56,158 nucleotides of DNA from Phenylobacterium sp. Its GTDB lineage: Bacteria > Pseudomonadota > Alphaproteobacteria > Caulobacterales > Caulobacteraceae. Shown here piece after piece: positions 27,511-35,533 of this stretch. Position 1 is the first letter of the stretch; every line of letters begins with the position of its first letter. Location of the stretch: NCBI RefSeq assembly GCF_025934275.1, contig NZ_JAICYI010000016.1, positions 1 through 56,158 of the forward strand, given 5' to 3'. The position numbers and the translations under genes were made by a program. The notes below the pieces were generated by a model. It had not been told where the DNA came from and made no database searches. It worked only from the letters and a program-made list of their open reading frames with translations.

Positions 27511-28490
27511 CCGCTGCGGCGGCTGGCGAGCAGGGCGCGCAGCGCGTCGCCGGCCTCGGCGGTGGCGTCGAGCGGCGGGTGGCTCGGGGCCTCGACCCCC
27601 TCCTGCAGGAGCCCCACCATGCCGCGGTCGAACAGCGTCTGGACGAAGCCCGCGTGCCGCTTGCGCAGATTGAGCACGAAGACCTCCACCGGATGCGGCG
27701 TGGCGAGCGCTTCGGAGACCATGGAGACCGAATCGCCGGTGACCACCAGACGATCGGCGAGCGCCAGGGCGCCGAGATAGGGATTGTCGCCGCTGCGGTC
27801 CCAGACGCGTGCGGTCGAGTCGGCCCCGAACGCCCGCGCGAACACCGCAAGTGCGGCCTCCGGCGTGCGGCGCGAGGGAACGAGGAGCAGCCCGCCGCCC
27901 GTGCGGGTCCTGAGCGCCGTGAGCCGGCGCGTCAGCTCGTCGGCTTCCTGGGCGCCGAACGGGCTGTTGCTGGTGGGGCCGCCGATGAGCACGCCGATCA
28001 GCGGCCGAGGCAGGTCGGAGAGGCGGTCGCGCCAGGCCTCGGCGGCCTTCGCAAGCCGCTCCGGGGAGATGTCGTGCATGGCGGTCAGCACCTTGACGAC
28101 CTTGGGTCCGGAGATCTCGTCGTGCGCCATGGCGACGACGAGGTCGAAGCCGTCGAGCGGGGCGCGCGGGTCCTGCACGTGCGCCAGGACGGCGCGGCCG
28201 CCGGATGCGCACTTGGCGGCGAGGCCGATGATCGCCGAGCGGCGGCCGCAGGTGACGACCACGTCAGGCCAGGGCGGGCGCAGGCCATCGCCCCTCGATT
28301 CGTCGATCCCGGCGAGCACGCCCGGCCAGCCCGCCGGAAACCACCGTTGCGGCCAGCGGACGCTGACCACCTTTTCGACCACGGTCTCGGCGACGGCCGC
28401 CGCCAGGCCCCGCGCCTGGGTCCGCATGCCCGCCTCGCCCGTGGTGATCGCCCAGGCGGTCAGCGGCAAGGGTCGGGAGGGCTTGGCCAA
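27507..28490 (-). CDS. Mitochondrial fission ELM1-family protein (DUF1022)
   Basis: A 327-aa protein of the ELM1 group, which has a glycosyltransferase GT-B-like fold. Visible family segments are AWAITTGEAGMRTQARGLA at the N-terminus, WPDVVVTCGRRSA, VLAHVQDPRAPLDGFDLVVA, HDEISGP, LIGVLIGGPTSN and VVTGDSVSMVSEALA. The bacterial role is unknown; the fold suggests an envelope sugar transferase. The most 5' start is TTG 28490, which lacks a Shine-Dalgarno. The gene begins 31 bases after the tRNA-Met 3' end in the same direction, so the tRNA promoter may serve it. Confidence 0.8.
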   Translation of the reverse strand: MAKPSRPLPLTAWAITTGEAGMRTQARGLAAAVAETVVEKVVSVRWPQRWFPAGWPGVLAGIDESRGDGLRPPWPDVVVTCGRRSAIIGLAAKCASGGRAVLAHVQDPRAPLDGFDLVVAMAHDEISGPKVVKVLTAMHDISPERLAKAAEAWRDRLSDLPRPLIGVLIGGPTSNSPFGAQEADELTRRLTALRTRTGGGLLLVPSRRTPEAALAVFARAFGADSTARVWDRSGDNPYLGALALADRLVVTGDSVSMVSEALATPHPVEVFVLNLRKRHAGFVQTLFDRGMVGLLQEGVEAPSHPPLDATAEAGDALRALLASRRSG

Positions 28491-28520
28491 GGACGGGATC
28501 GCTTGCGTTGCGGAAGGCCG

Positions 28521-28597
<77 letters not shown>

Positions 28598-28627
28598 ACG
28601 GCTCGCGCGGCTCGGCGCGAGGCGCGG

Positions 28628-28656
28628 GTTATAGGGTTTCGGTTCCAGCCCTTCAA
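28628..28656 (-). promoter_or_regulatory. Sigma-70-type promoter for the tRNA-Met gene
   Basis: On the minus strand a -35 TTGAAG (28651-28656) and a -10 TATAAC (28628-28633) are spaced exactly 17 bases. The -10 ends 30 bases before the mature tRNA 5' end, leaving a leader of about 24 bases. It is one of the few near-consensus housekeeping promoters in this GC-rich window. Confidence 0.65.
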
Positions 28657-28699
28657 GCGGCTTGGGTCGCCGCTCCAGAACCGCTAGCTTCCGGCCGGG

Positions 28700-29728
28700 A
28701 TGAGCGTCCTCCACCTCTTGGGCACGGCCGGCGAAGGCGGCGCGGAGACCTATTTCGTCGACCTGGTCACTGCGCTCGGCCGGGCGGGGGTGGCCGAGGC
28801 GGCCGCCATCCGGCCGCATCCCGGGCGCGAGTCGGCGCTGCGGCGCGAAGGCCTCGCCGTGGAGACGTTCGGTTTCGGCGGCCCGCTCGACGTGTTCACC
28901 CGACGCCAGGCCGCGAGCTTCGCAAGACGCCAAGGGACGAAGCTGACGCTCGCCTGGATGAGCCGCGCCGCACGCCACACCCCCAAGGGGCCCTGGGCGC
29001 GGATCGCCCGGCTCGGCGGCTACTACAACCTCAAGTACTACAAGGGCTTCGACACGCTCGTCGCCAACACCGAGGACATCGCCGACTGGATCGTCGGCCA
29101 GGGCTGGCCGGCGGGACGCGTGCGCTGCATCCCGAATTTCGCCAGCGCGCCCGAGGCCGTCGCCCCGATCGAGCGGGCGAGCCTGGACACGCCGGGCGAT
29201 GCGCCGCTGCTGCTCGGCATGGGGCGGCTGCACGAAGCCAAGGCGCACGACGTCAGCCTGGCGGCGCTCGCCAGATTGCCTGACGCCTACCTGTGGATCG
29301 CCGGCGCGGGACCGGAGGAGGCGAAGCTCAGGGCGCTCGCCGAGGCGCACGGCGTCGCCTCCCGGGTGCGCTTCCTGGGCTGGCGGACCGATCCGTCCGC
29401 GCTCTACCGGACCGCCGACATCTGCCTGTTCCCGTCGCGCTACGAGCCGCTGGGCAACGTGGTGATCCAGGCCTGGGCGCATGGCCTCGCGGTGATCGCC
29501 GCCGAGAGCCAGGGGCCGAAGGCGCTGGTCCGCGCCGAAGAGGATGGCCTGCTGGTGCCGATCGACGACGCCGAAGCGCTGGCGGAAGGCGCTCGCCGGC
29601 TGATTGAACAGCCGCAGTTGCGGGCGAGTCTCGCCGCCAAGGGCCTGGCGCGCGTCGCCGCGGAATTCTCGCAGGAGGCCGTGGTCGGCCACTGGACCGA
29701 CCTGTTCGCCGACTACGGGGCGCTCTGA
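28700..29728 (+). CDS. Glycosyltransferase family 4 protein
   Basis: A 342-aa GT-B glycosyltransferase. The N-terminal donor-loop pattern is LLGTAGEGGAETYFVDL. The C-terminal GT1/GT4 domain shows LLGMGRLHEAKAHDVSLAALA and IAGAGPEEAKLRALAE, and its EX7E nucleotide-sugar motif is FPSRYEPLGNVVIQAWA. Such enzymes build LPS core, capsule or exopolysaccharide. It precedes an asparagine synthetase-like gene by one base (stop then ATG), a pairing often seen in polysaccharide loci. No membrane helix is evident. Confidence 0.9.
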   Translation: MSVLHLLGTAGEGGAETYFVDLVTALGRAGVAEAAAIRPHPGRESALRREGLAVETFGFGGPLDVFTRRQAASFARRQGTKLTLAWMSRAARHTPKGPWARIARLGGYYNLKYYKGFDTLVANTEDIADWIVGQGWPAGRVRCIPNFASAPEAVAPIERASLDTPGDAPLLLGMGRLHEAKAHDVSLAALARLPDAYLWIAGAGPEEAKLRALAEAHGVASRVRFLGWRTDPSALYRTADICLFPSRYEPLGNVVIQAWAHGLAVIAAESQGPKALVRAEEDGLLVPIDDAEALAEGARRLIEQPQLRASLAAKGLARVAAEFSQEAVVGHWTDLFADYGAL

Positions 29729-29729
29729 G

Positions 29730-31481
29730 ATGTGCGGAATCGCCGGCGTCCTGGGGGGCGACGCGGCCGCGCGCGCCATCGCTCCGCAACTGATCGCGGC
29801 GCTCGCCCACCGCGGGCCCGACGGGATCCGCATCGAGGACGCGGCCGGCGCGGCGCTGGCGCACGCCAGGCTCTCAATCATCGACCTGGAAGGCGGCTGG
29901 CAACCGCTGCATGCGGCCGGCTCAACCGTCATCGGCAATGGGGAGATCTACAACTACGTCGAGCTCGCCCAGGACTTCGGCCTGCAAGGCGTGCTGGCCA
30001 CCGGCTCCGACTTCGAGCCCTTCCTGCACCTCTATGCCCGCGAAGGGGAGCGCGCGTTCGATCGCCTGCGCGGCATGTACGCGCTCTGCCTGATCGGGGC
30101 GGATGGGCGCGCCTGGCTCGCTCGAGACCCGTTCGGCATCAAGCCGCTCTACATCATGGAGCATGCGGGCGGGCTCGCCTTCGCCTCCGAGCCGCGGGCG
30201 TTCTTCAAGGCGGGGCTGATGGCGCCGGTGCTGAACGAGCGGCCGGCGAGGGAACTCGTCTCGCTCAACTACACGCTCGGCGAACGGACGACCTTCCAGG
30301 GCCTGCGGCGGGTCGCTCCAGGCGAGATCATGGAGGTGCGCGACGGCCGGATCGTCAGCGGACGTCGGCGGCCTTGGCTCCTCCCTCGCGCCGCCAGCGC
30401 CGACTCCGCTGCTCCACGGTCACCCTCCCCCATCCCCTCGAAGACGAGCGGGGAGCGAGACGTCCTCAGCCGGCTCGACGCCGTCCTCGAGGATAGCGTC
30501 CGCGTACACCAGCGCTCGGACGTGCCCTACGGCCTGTTCCTCTCCGGCGGGATCGATTCGGCCGCTATCGCCACCCTGATGGCGCGGCTGAACGAGCGGC
30601 CGGTGACCGCCTTCACCTGCGGCTTCGAGGCGGCTGGGGCAAAGGACGAGCGGGCGCAGGCCGAACGGGTGGCCCGCGCGCTCGACCTCGACTGGCGCGA
30701 GACCCGGTTCGACGAGGCGGACTTCTGGCGGATCCTGCCGCAGGTGGCCTGGGCGCTGGACGATCCCACCGCCGACTATGCGACGCTCCCGACCTACAAG
30801 CTGGCCGAGGCGGCCAAGGGATCGCTCACCGTGGTGCTGACCGGCGAGGGCGGCGACGAACTGTTCGGCGGCTACGGACGGTATCGGCGGGCGCTGCGGC
30901 CGGCGTGGCTCGGCGGCCGGCCCGCGGAGCCGCGGCCCGGGGACGCAGGAGTCCTGGCCCGCTGGCGGGCGGAGGCCAAGCCGCCGCCGGGTCTCACGCC
31001 GCTGCAGCAGGCCCAGTGGGCGGACGTCACGACCTGGCTGCCGAACGACCTGCTGCTCAAGCTCGACCGCTGCCTGATGGCGCACGGGCTCGAGGGACGC
31101 ACGCCATTCCTCGATCCGCAGGTGGCCGCCTTCGCCTATGCGCTCCCGGACCGCTTCAAGGTGCGCGGCCGCTACGGGAAGTGGATCCTGCGCAAGTGGC
31201 TGGAGCGCACCTGCCCGGCGGCGCAGCCCTGGGGGCGCAAGCAGGGCTTCACGGTTCCGGTCGAGGCCTGGATCGCGCCGCGCGCACCCGTTATTGGCGA
31301 GCGGATCGCCGGTTTCGAGGCGGTCAGGCGCCTGCGGGGGGCGGACGAGGTGAAGGCCCAGTTCGCGAACGAGCGCGCAACCGGGCGCTGGCCGCTGCTG
31401 TTCTTCGCGGTCTGGTCGCTGATCCACCTGGAAGGCGCGGAGCCCAGGGCCGCGCTGGAGGCGGCGGTGGGCGCCATCTGA
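29730..31481 (+). CDS. asnB: Asparagine synthetase (glutamine-hydrolysing), class with in-frame insert
   Basis: A 583-aa amidotransferase. The N-terminal class II glutaminase starts with Cys2 (MCGIAGVLGG) after Met removal and includes AHRGPDG and NGEIYN. The C-terminal synthetase domain has the ATP P-loop LFLSGGIDSAA near residue 271 and TGEGGDELFGGYGRY. Between the domains, about residues 214-245, lies an atypical Pro/Ser/Ala stretch (PRAASADSAAPRSPSPIPS). Its DNA contains an imperfect hairpin, CCCCTCG-AAGA-CGAGCGGGG, at 30434-30453, as if a short intergenic-type repeat had inserted in frame. Enzymes next to glycosyltransferases can amidate polysaccharide sugars instead of free aspartate. 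Start ATG 29730 is fixed by Cys2. Confidence 0.93.
   Translation: MCGIAGVLGGDAAARAIAPQLIAALAHRGPDGIRIEDAAGAALAHARLSIIDLEGGWQPLHAAGSTVIGNGEIYNYVELAQDFGLQGVLATGSDFEPFLHLYAREGERAFDRLRGMYALCLIGADGRAWLARDPFGIKPLYIMEHAGGLAFASEPRAFFKAGLMAPVLNERPARELVSLNYTLGERTTFQGLRRVAPGEIMEVRDGRIVSGRRRPWLLPRAASADSAAPRSPSPIPSKTSGERDVLSRLDAVLEDSVRVHQRSDVPYGLFLSGGIDSAAIATLMARLNERPVTAFTCGFEAAGAKDERAQAERVARALDLDWRETRFDEADFWRILPQVAWALDDPTADYATLPTYKLAEAAKGSLTVVLTGEGGDELFGGYGRYRRALRPAWLGGRPAEPRPGDAGVLARWRAEAKPPPGLTPLQQAQWADVTTWLPNDLLLKLDRCLMAHGLEGRTPFLDPQVAAFAYALPDRFKVRGRYGKWILRKWLERTCPAAQPWGRKQGFTVPVEAWIAPRAPVIGERIAGFEAVRRLRGADEVKAQFANERATGRWPLLFFAVWSLIHLEGAEPRAALEAAVGAI
30434..30453. repeat. Imperfect hairpin repeat inside asnB linker
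   Basis: CCCCTCG-AAGA-CGAGCGGGG pairs as a stem with a two-base bulge. It sits in the variable linker between the glutaminase and synthetase domains. The surrounding CTCCC/GGGGAG-rich text resembles intergenic palindromic repeats of high-GC alphaproteobacteria. No second clear copy was found in this window. Confidence 0.4.
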
Positions 31482-31492
31482 GGAGGCCAATC

Positions 31493-32752
31493 ATGCGCAT
31501 CGCCCTCTCGATCCTCATGTTGGGTCTGTTGGCGGCATGCAGCCCCCCGGGGGCCAAGTCGCAGGCGGACGCCGCCGGGGCGCACGCCGCTGCGGCGGCC
31601 TCGGACGACAACGCGCCGGAGGAGACCGATCCGCCGAACGCCACGGGCCAGCACCCCGCTTTCCCCGGCCAGACCCGAGCGCCCGCGCTGCACGCCAATG
31701 TGGCCTTCCGGGTCGCCACGATCGCGCGCGGACTCGACCATCCGTGGGGCGAGGCCTTCCTGCCGGATGGGCGCCTGCTGGTCACTGAACGGGTCGGGCG
31801 GCTGCGCATCATCGGCAAGGACGGCCGGCTTTCCGCCCCGGCCAGCGGCGTCCCCGCGACTGTGCAGGGCGAGCAGGCCGGCCTGTTCGGCCTGGCGCTG
31901 GATCCGAAGTTCAAGACGAACGGCCTGGTCTATTTCGCATACATGGAGCCGCGGGCCGGCGGTTCGGGCCTGAGCGTCGCCCGCGCGCGGCTCACCGAGG
32001 CCGCCGGCAAGCCTGCGCTGCAGAACCTCGCCGTGATCTTCCGGGCTGAGCCTGCGCTCTCCGGGAACGCCAACATCGGCGGGCGGATCGTCTTCGCCCC
32101 GGACGGGACCCTGTTCATCACCGTCGGGGACCGTTTCTCGCCGCCGAACCGCGCCAGGGCCCAGACCCTGGACAACGACATCGGCAAGGTCGTCCGCATC
32201 AACGCCGACGGCTCGATCCCGCCGGACAATCCCTTCGTGGGAAAGGCCGGCGCGCGCGGCGAGATCTGGTCGTACGGCCATCGCAATCCGGAGAGCGCGG
32301 CGATCAATCCGTGGACGCACAAGCTCTGGATCGTGGAGCACGGCCCGCGCGGCGGCGACGAGGTCAACATCCCCGAGGCCGGCAAGAACTACGGCTGGCC
32401 GGTGATCACCTACGGCATCGACTACTCGGGCGCGCCGATCGGCCAGGGCGTCACCCAGCACGCCGGCATGCGGCAGCCGATCTACTACTGGGACCCGGTG
32501 ATCGCCCCCTCGGGCATGGCCTTCTACGACGCGAGCCTGTTCCCGGCCTGGAAGGGCAGCCTGTTCGTGGGCGGCCTCGCCTCGACGCACCTGGCGCGCC
32601 TGACGCTGAAGGGCGACCGCGTGGTCGGCGAGGAATGGCTGCTGCAGGACATGGGCATGCGGATCCGCGACGTGATCGTCGGGCCCGACGGCGCGCTCTG
32701 GTTGCTGACCGACGATACCGACGGGAAGGTGCTCAGGTTGGCGCCGAAGTGA
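31493..32752 (+). CDS. PQQ-dependent sugar (aldose) dehydrogenase, lipoprotein
   Basis: A 419-aa exported protein of the soluble-glucose-dehydrogenase/YliI beta-propeller family, which oxidises aldose sugars with pyrroloquinoline quinone. Signal MRIALSILMLGLLAAC ends in a lipobox (Cys16), followed by a disordered Ala/Asp/Pro region. Propeller landmarks are LDHPWGEAFLPDGRLLVTER, GLFGLALDPKF, GGRIVFAPDG, YGHRNPE, EHGPRGGDEVN and AGKNYGWP. A perfect AGGAGG lies 6 bases before ATG 31493, placing it 11 bases after asnB. Genes for PQQ synthesis are not in the window, so the cofactor source is unknown. Confidence 0.9.
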   Translation: MRIALSILMLGLLAACSPPGAKSQADAAGAHAAAAASDDNAPEETDPPNATGQHPAFPGQTRAPALHANVAFRVATIARGLDHPWGEAFLPDGRLLVTERVGRLRIIGKDGRLSAPASGVPATVQGEQAGLFGLALDPKFKTNGLVYFAYMEPRAGGSGLSVARARLTEAAGKPALQNLAVIFRAEPALSGNANIGGRIVFAPDGTLFITVGDRFSPPNRARAQTLDNDIGKVVRINADGSIPPDNPFVGKAGARGEIWSYGHRNPESAAINPWTHKLWIVEHGPRGGDEVNIPEAGKNYGWPVITYGIDYSGAPIGQGVTQHAGMRQPIYYWDPVIAPSGMAFYDASLFPAWKGSLFVGGLASTHLARLTLKGDRVVGEEWLLQDMGMRIRDVIVGPDGALWLLTDDTDGKVLRLAPK

Positions 32753-32755
32753 ACG

Positions 32756-33865
32756 TCAGAGATCGAGCCGGCTCGCCACCTCCTCGCCGATGGCCAGCGA
32801 TGAGGTGAGGCCGGGGCTTTCGATGCCGAACAGGGCGACCAGGCCGGCGATCCCGTGCGCCTGCGGCCCGTCGATGCGGAAGTCGCCCTGCGGCTCGCCC
32901 GGACCGTGCAGCTTGGGCCGGATCCCGGCGTAGTCGGGAGAAAGCGAGCCGTCGGGCAGGCCGGGCCAGAACTTGCGGATGTAGCTGTAGAAGCCCTCGG
33001 CCGCGGCCGGATCAACGCTGTATTCCGGCTCGTCAACGAAGATCAGGTCCGGGCCGAACACCGCCTGGCCGCCGAGGTCGCGGCGATAATGGGTGCCGAG
33101 CGCGCCGGGAATCGGCGGCGGATAGATCAGGTGCGAGAACGGCGCCTTGCCCTGCAGCCGGAAGTAGCGGCCCTTGCCGTAGTGACCGCCGGGAATGGCC
33201 GCAGCCGGAAAGCCCTCGATCGAAGCGGCGGCCGCCTGGGCCGAGAGCCCCGGGGCGGTGACCAGCCAGCGGCACGTCAGCGTCGCCGGCTCGGCGCCCC
33301 CGGCGCGGACCTCGAAGCCGCCGCCCGGCAGCGGGCGCGCCCCTTCGAACGGCGTCGCCAGCACCACCGCTCCGCCGGCCGCCTCGATCTCGCCTTGCAG
33401 GGCCAGCATGTAGCCGTGGCTGTCGAACACCCCGCTCTGCGGCGAGAAGAGCGCCGCCTCGCAGTTCAGCTCGGGCTCCAGGGCGAGCGCCTCGGCGCGG
33501 GAGAGCCTGGCCATCCCCTCGACGCCGTTGGTCGTCGCCTGCTCGAAGATCGCCTCGAGCCGCGGGAGATCCGCCGGCGCGGTGGCCACCACCAGCTTGC
33601 CGCAGCGGTCGTAGGCCACGTGGTGCTTGTCGAGGAAGGCGTAGAGGCGGCGGCGTCCCTCGACGCAGAGCCGCGCTTTCAGCGAGCCGGTCGGATAGTA
33701 GAGCCCGCCGTGCACGACCTCGGAGTTGCGCGACGAGACGCCCTGCCCGATCGCGGGTTCGCGCTCCAGCACGGCCAGGCTGAGGCCGCGCTGCGCCAGC
33801 GCATGGCCGCTCGCCAGGCCGACAGCGCCCGCCCCAACCACCACGGCGTCGAAATCGAAATCCAT
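32756..33865 (-). CDS. lhgO: FAD-dependent L-2-hydroxyglutarate oxidase/dehydrogenase
   Basis: A 369-aa flavoprotein of the DAO/L2HGDH family that returns L-2-hydroxyglutarate to 2-oxoglutarate. The FAD Rossmann motif is VVVGAGAVGLASGHALAQRG. Family segments are SSRNSEVVHGGLYYPTGSLKARLC, FDSHGYMLAL, GKGRYFRLQGKAPFSHLIYPPP and the C-terminal LFGIESPGLTSSLAIGE. ATG 33865 is at the natural N-terminus. It is convergent with the PQQ dehydrogenase, with 3 bases between stops, and divergent from a sulfotransferase across 189 bases in which I see no clear motif. A related 2-hydroxy-acid substrate is possible. Confidence 0.9.
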   Translation of the reverse strand: MDFDFDAVVVGAGAVGLASGHALAQRGLSLAVLEREPAIGQGVSSRNSEVVHGGLYYPTGSLKARLCVEGRRRLYAFLDKHHVAYDRCGKLVVATAPADLPRLEAIFEQATTNGVEGMARLSRAEALALEPELNCEAALFSPQSGVFDSHGYMLALQGEIEAAGGAVVLATPFEGARPLPGGGFEVRAGGAEPATLTCRWLVTAPGLSAQAAAASIEGFPAAAIPGGHYGKGRYFRLQGKAPFSHLIYPPPIPGALGTHYRRDLGGQAVFGPDLIFVDEPEYSVDPAAAEGFYSYIRKFWPGLPDGSLSPDYAGIRPKLHGPGEPQGDFRIDGPQAHGIAGLVALFGIESPGLTSSLAIGEEVASRLDL

Positions 33866-34054
33866 GGCCCCGCCTACTGCATGCCTCGCCGCCTGCCTAG
33901 CGGCGCTGAAGGCGCCAACGCGCCGCCGGGCCGCGGCGGGCGCCGGACGCGGTCCGGCTCGACGAGACCGAGTGAAGGAACCGGGTTCGACGGGACTCGC
34001 GCCTGCTGCGCCCCAGAGCTAGGCTCACGGTGCAAAGTCGCGGGAGATGCCGCC

Positions 34055-34981
34055 ATGGATCAGATCGCGCCGCATCGCGCCCGCAGCCTGGCGGAGTTCG
34101 CAGCGCTGGCCGGCAAGATGTTCGTCCCTTCCGAGATGGCGGCCGCGATCGCCAGTTACCGGCCGCGGCCCACCGATTTGATCATCTCGCCATACGGCAA
34201 GTGCGGCACCACTTGGCTGCAGCAGATCTTCCACACCCTGCGCACCGGCGGCGACCTGGACTTCGACGACATCTCCCGCGTCGTGCCCTGGATCGAGACG
34301 GCGATGGTCACCGGCGTCGATCTCGAGGCGCCGCAAAAAGCCGCGCCGCGCGGCTACAAGAGCCACCTCGGCTATGATCGCGTCCCGAAAGGCGCGCGCT
34401 ACATCGTGGCGTTCCGCGATCCCAAGGATGCCTTCGTCTCCATGCACCATTTCATGTCGGGCTGGTTCCTGGAGCCGGGGGCGGTCTCGCTCGGCGAATT
34501 CGCCTTGACCTGGTCGAGCCGGGTGGAGCTGGGAACGGACTACTGGAGCCACCTGAAGAGCTGGTGGGCCGAGCGCGACAACCCGGCTGTCCTGCTGCTC
34601 TCCTACGAACAGATGCTGGCGGACGCCGCGGGGACGATCCGGCGCGTGGCGGCCTTCTGCGGCCTGCCGCTGGACCAGCGCCTGCTGCAGCACACGCTCG
34701 AGCGCTCATCCATCGGCTTCATGCTCGAGCACAAAGCGAAGTTCGACGACCTGCTGATGCGCACGGCTTCGGAGCGGCGCTGCAACCTGCCGCCGGGCAG
34801 CGACTCGGCCAAGGTTCGCAAGGGCGGCTCCGGCGCGGGGCGGCAGGAGCTGCCGAGCGAGGTGGCCGACGCGCTCGATGCGCAGTGGCGGACCCTGATC
34901 GCGCCCGAGCTTGGCTTCGCAGACTACGCCGCGTTCGAGCAGGCCGTGCGGACGAGGACCCTTCAACCTGCCTCGAGCTGA
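34055..34981 (+). CDS. Eukaryotic-type sulfotransferase domain protein
   Basis: A 308-aa cytosolic sulfotransferase that would transfer sulfate from PAPS to a small-molecule acceptor. The 5'-phosphosulfate loop is SPYGKCGTTWLQQ (45-57). The 3'-phosphate-binding segment is IVAFRDPKDAFVSMHHFMSGW. The C-terminal GxxGxxK-like region is RKGGSGAGRQELPSE. The acceptor is unknown. ATG 34055 was chosen with GGGAG nearby. Its last 19 bases overlap the 3' end of the opposing gene. Confidence 0.88.
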   Translation: MDQIAPHRARSLAEFAALAGKMFVPSEMAAAIASYRPRPTDLIISPYGKCGTTWLQQIFHTLRTGGDLDFDDISRVVPWIETAMVTGVDLEAPQKAAPRGYKSHLGYDRVPKGARYIVAFRDPKDAFVSMHHFMSGWFLEPGAVSLGEFALTWSSRVELGTDYWSHLKSWWAERDNPAVLLLSYEQMLADAAGTIRRVAAFCGLPLDQRLLQHTLERSSIGFMLEHKAKFDDLLMRTASERRCNLPPGSDSAKVRKGGSGAGRQELPSEVADALDAQWRTLIAPELGFADYAAFEQAVRTRTLQPASS

Positions 34982-35460
34982 TGCTTGCCGGTCACCACGC
35001 AGCGGACGCCTGAAGGCCGCGCCTCCACCTCCGCGGTCAGGCCCGGGCCGATGTCGAAATAGACCGATCGGCCGTGCGCGGTGACTGCGATCGCCGCAGG
35101 CGCGGTGAGCCGGCAGGCCGGATAGGGCGGCCCGAACGGGCCATCGTGCAGGACTGTGCAGTCGGCGTCGCCGCGGCGGCGCGCGAAGGCGGCGCCCTGG
35201 AAGACGAAGCGGCGCGGCGGGTCGCGCCAGCCGCGGTAGAAGGCTGCCTGCGACACCTCCCGGCAGGCCTCGCCCCGGGCGCCCCGCCGCGGGTTGTCCG
35301 GATCGGGCGCGCCGGCCGCCACGCCGATCAGCGTCGGGATCATCGCCAGCGTCAGGATCGGGCCGCCGACGCCCACCGCCATGCCGATGCTGCGGACCAG
35401 CGACACCACACGCCCCTTGCGCGGGGATGGAGCGCGCCTGCCGCCAAAATCTCGCGCCAT
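34963..35460 (-). CDS. Small membrane protein, hypothetical
   Basis: A 165-aa protein with a short basic N-terminus, one hydrophobic helix (SIGMAVGVGGPILTLAMIPTLIGVAAG) and an exported domain with three Cys (EACREV, DADCTV, YPACRL) plus a fourth near the end (VRCVVTG). Paired disulfides are possible. The family is not recognised. ATG 35460 follows GAGGAG. A cluster of TTACG half-sites lies 37-57 bases upstream of the start, so it is probably repressor-controlled. Confidence 0.7.
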   Translation of the reverse strand: MARDFGGRRAPSPRKGRVVSLVRSIGMAVGVGGPILTLAMIPTLIGVAAGAPDPDNPRRGARGEACREVSQAAFYRGWRDPPRRFVFQGAAFARRRGDADCTVLHDGPFGPPYPACRLTAPAAIAVTAHGRSVYFDIGPGLTAEVEARPSGVRCVVTGKHQLEAG

Positions 35461-35496
35461 GGCGCGCTCCTCGGCCTGGGGAGGCCAAGCAGGAGG

Positions 35497-35517
35497 TTAC
35501 GCTCGTAATTTATTACG
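35497..35517. promoter_or_regulatory. Triple TTACG/CGTAA half-site cluster (putative operator)
   Basis: Half-sites TTACG (35497-35501), CGTAA (35504-35508) and TTACG (35513-35517) form two overlapping dyads. One is TTACG-CT-CGTAA. The other is CGTAAT-TT-ATTACG, a perfect 6-bp-arm palindrome. The AT-rich block stands out from the GC-rich surroundings. It lies upstream of the small membrane protein gene and just after the 3' end of the oxidoreductase gene. Stacked dyads like this suit a TetR- or MarR-type dimer. Confidence 0.5.
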
Positions 35518-35533
35518 TCAATAATCTTTGATG

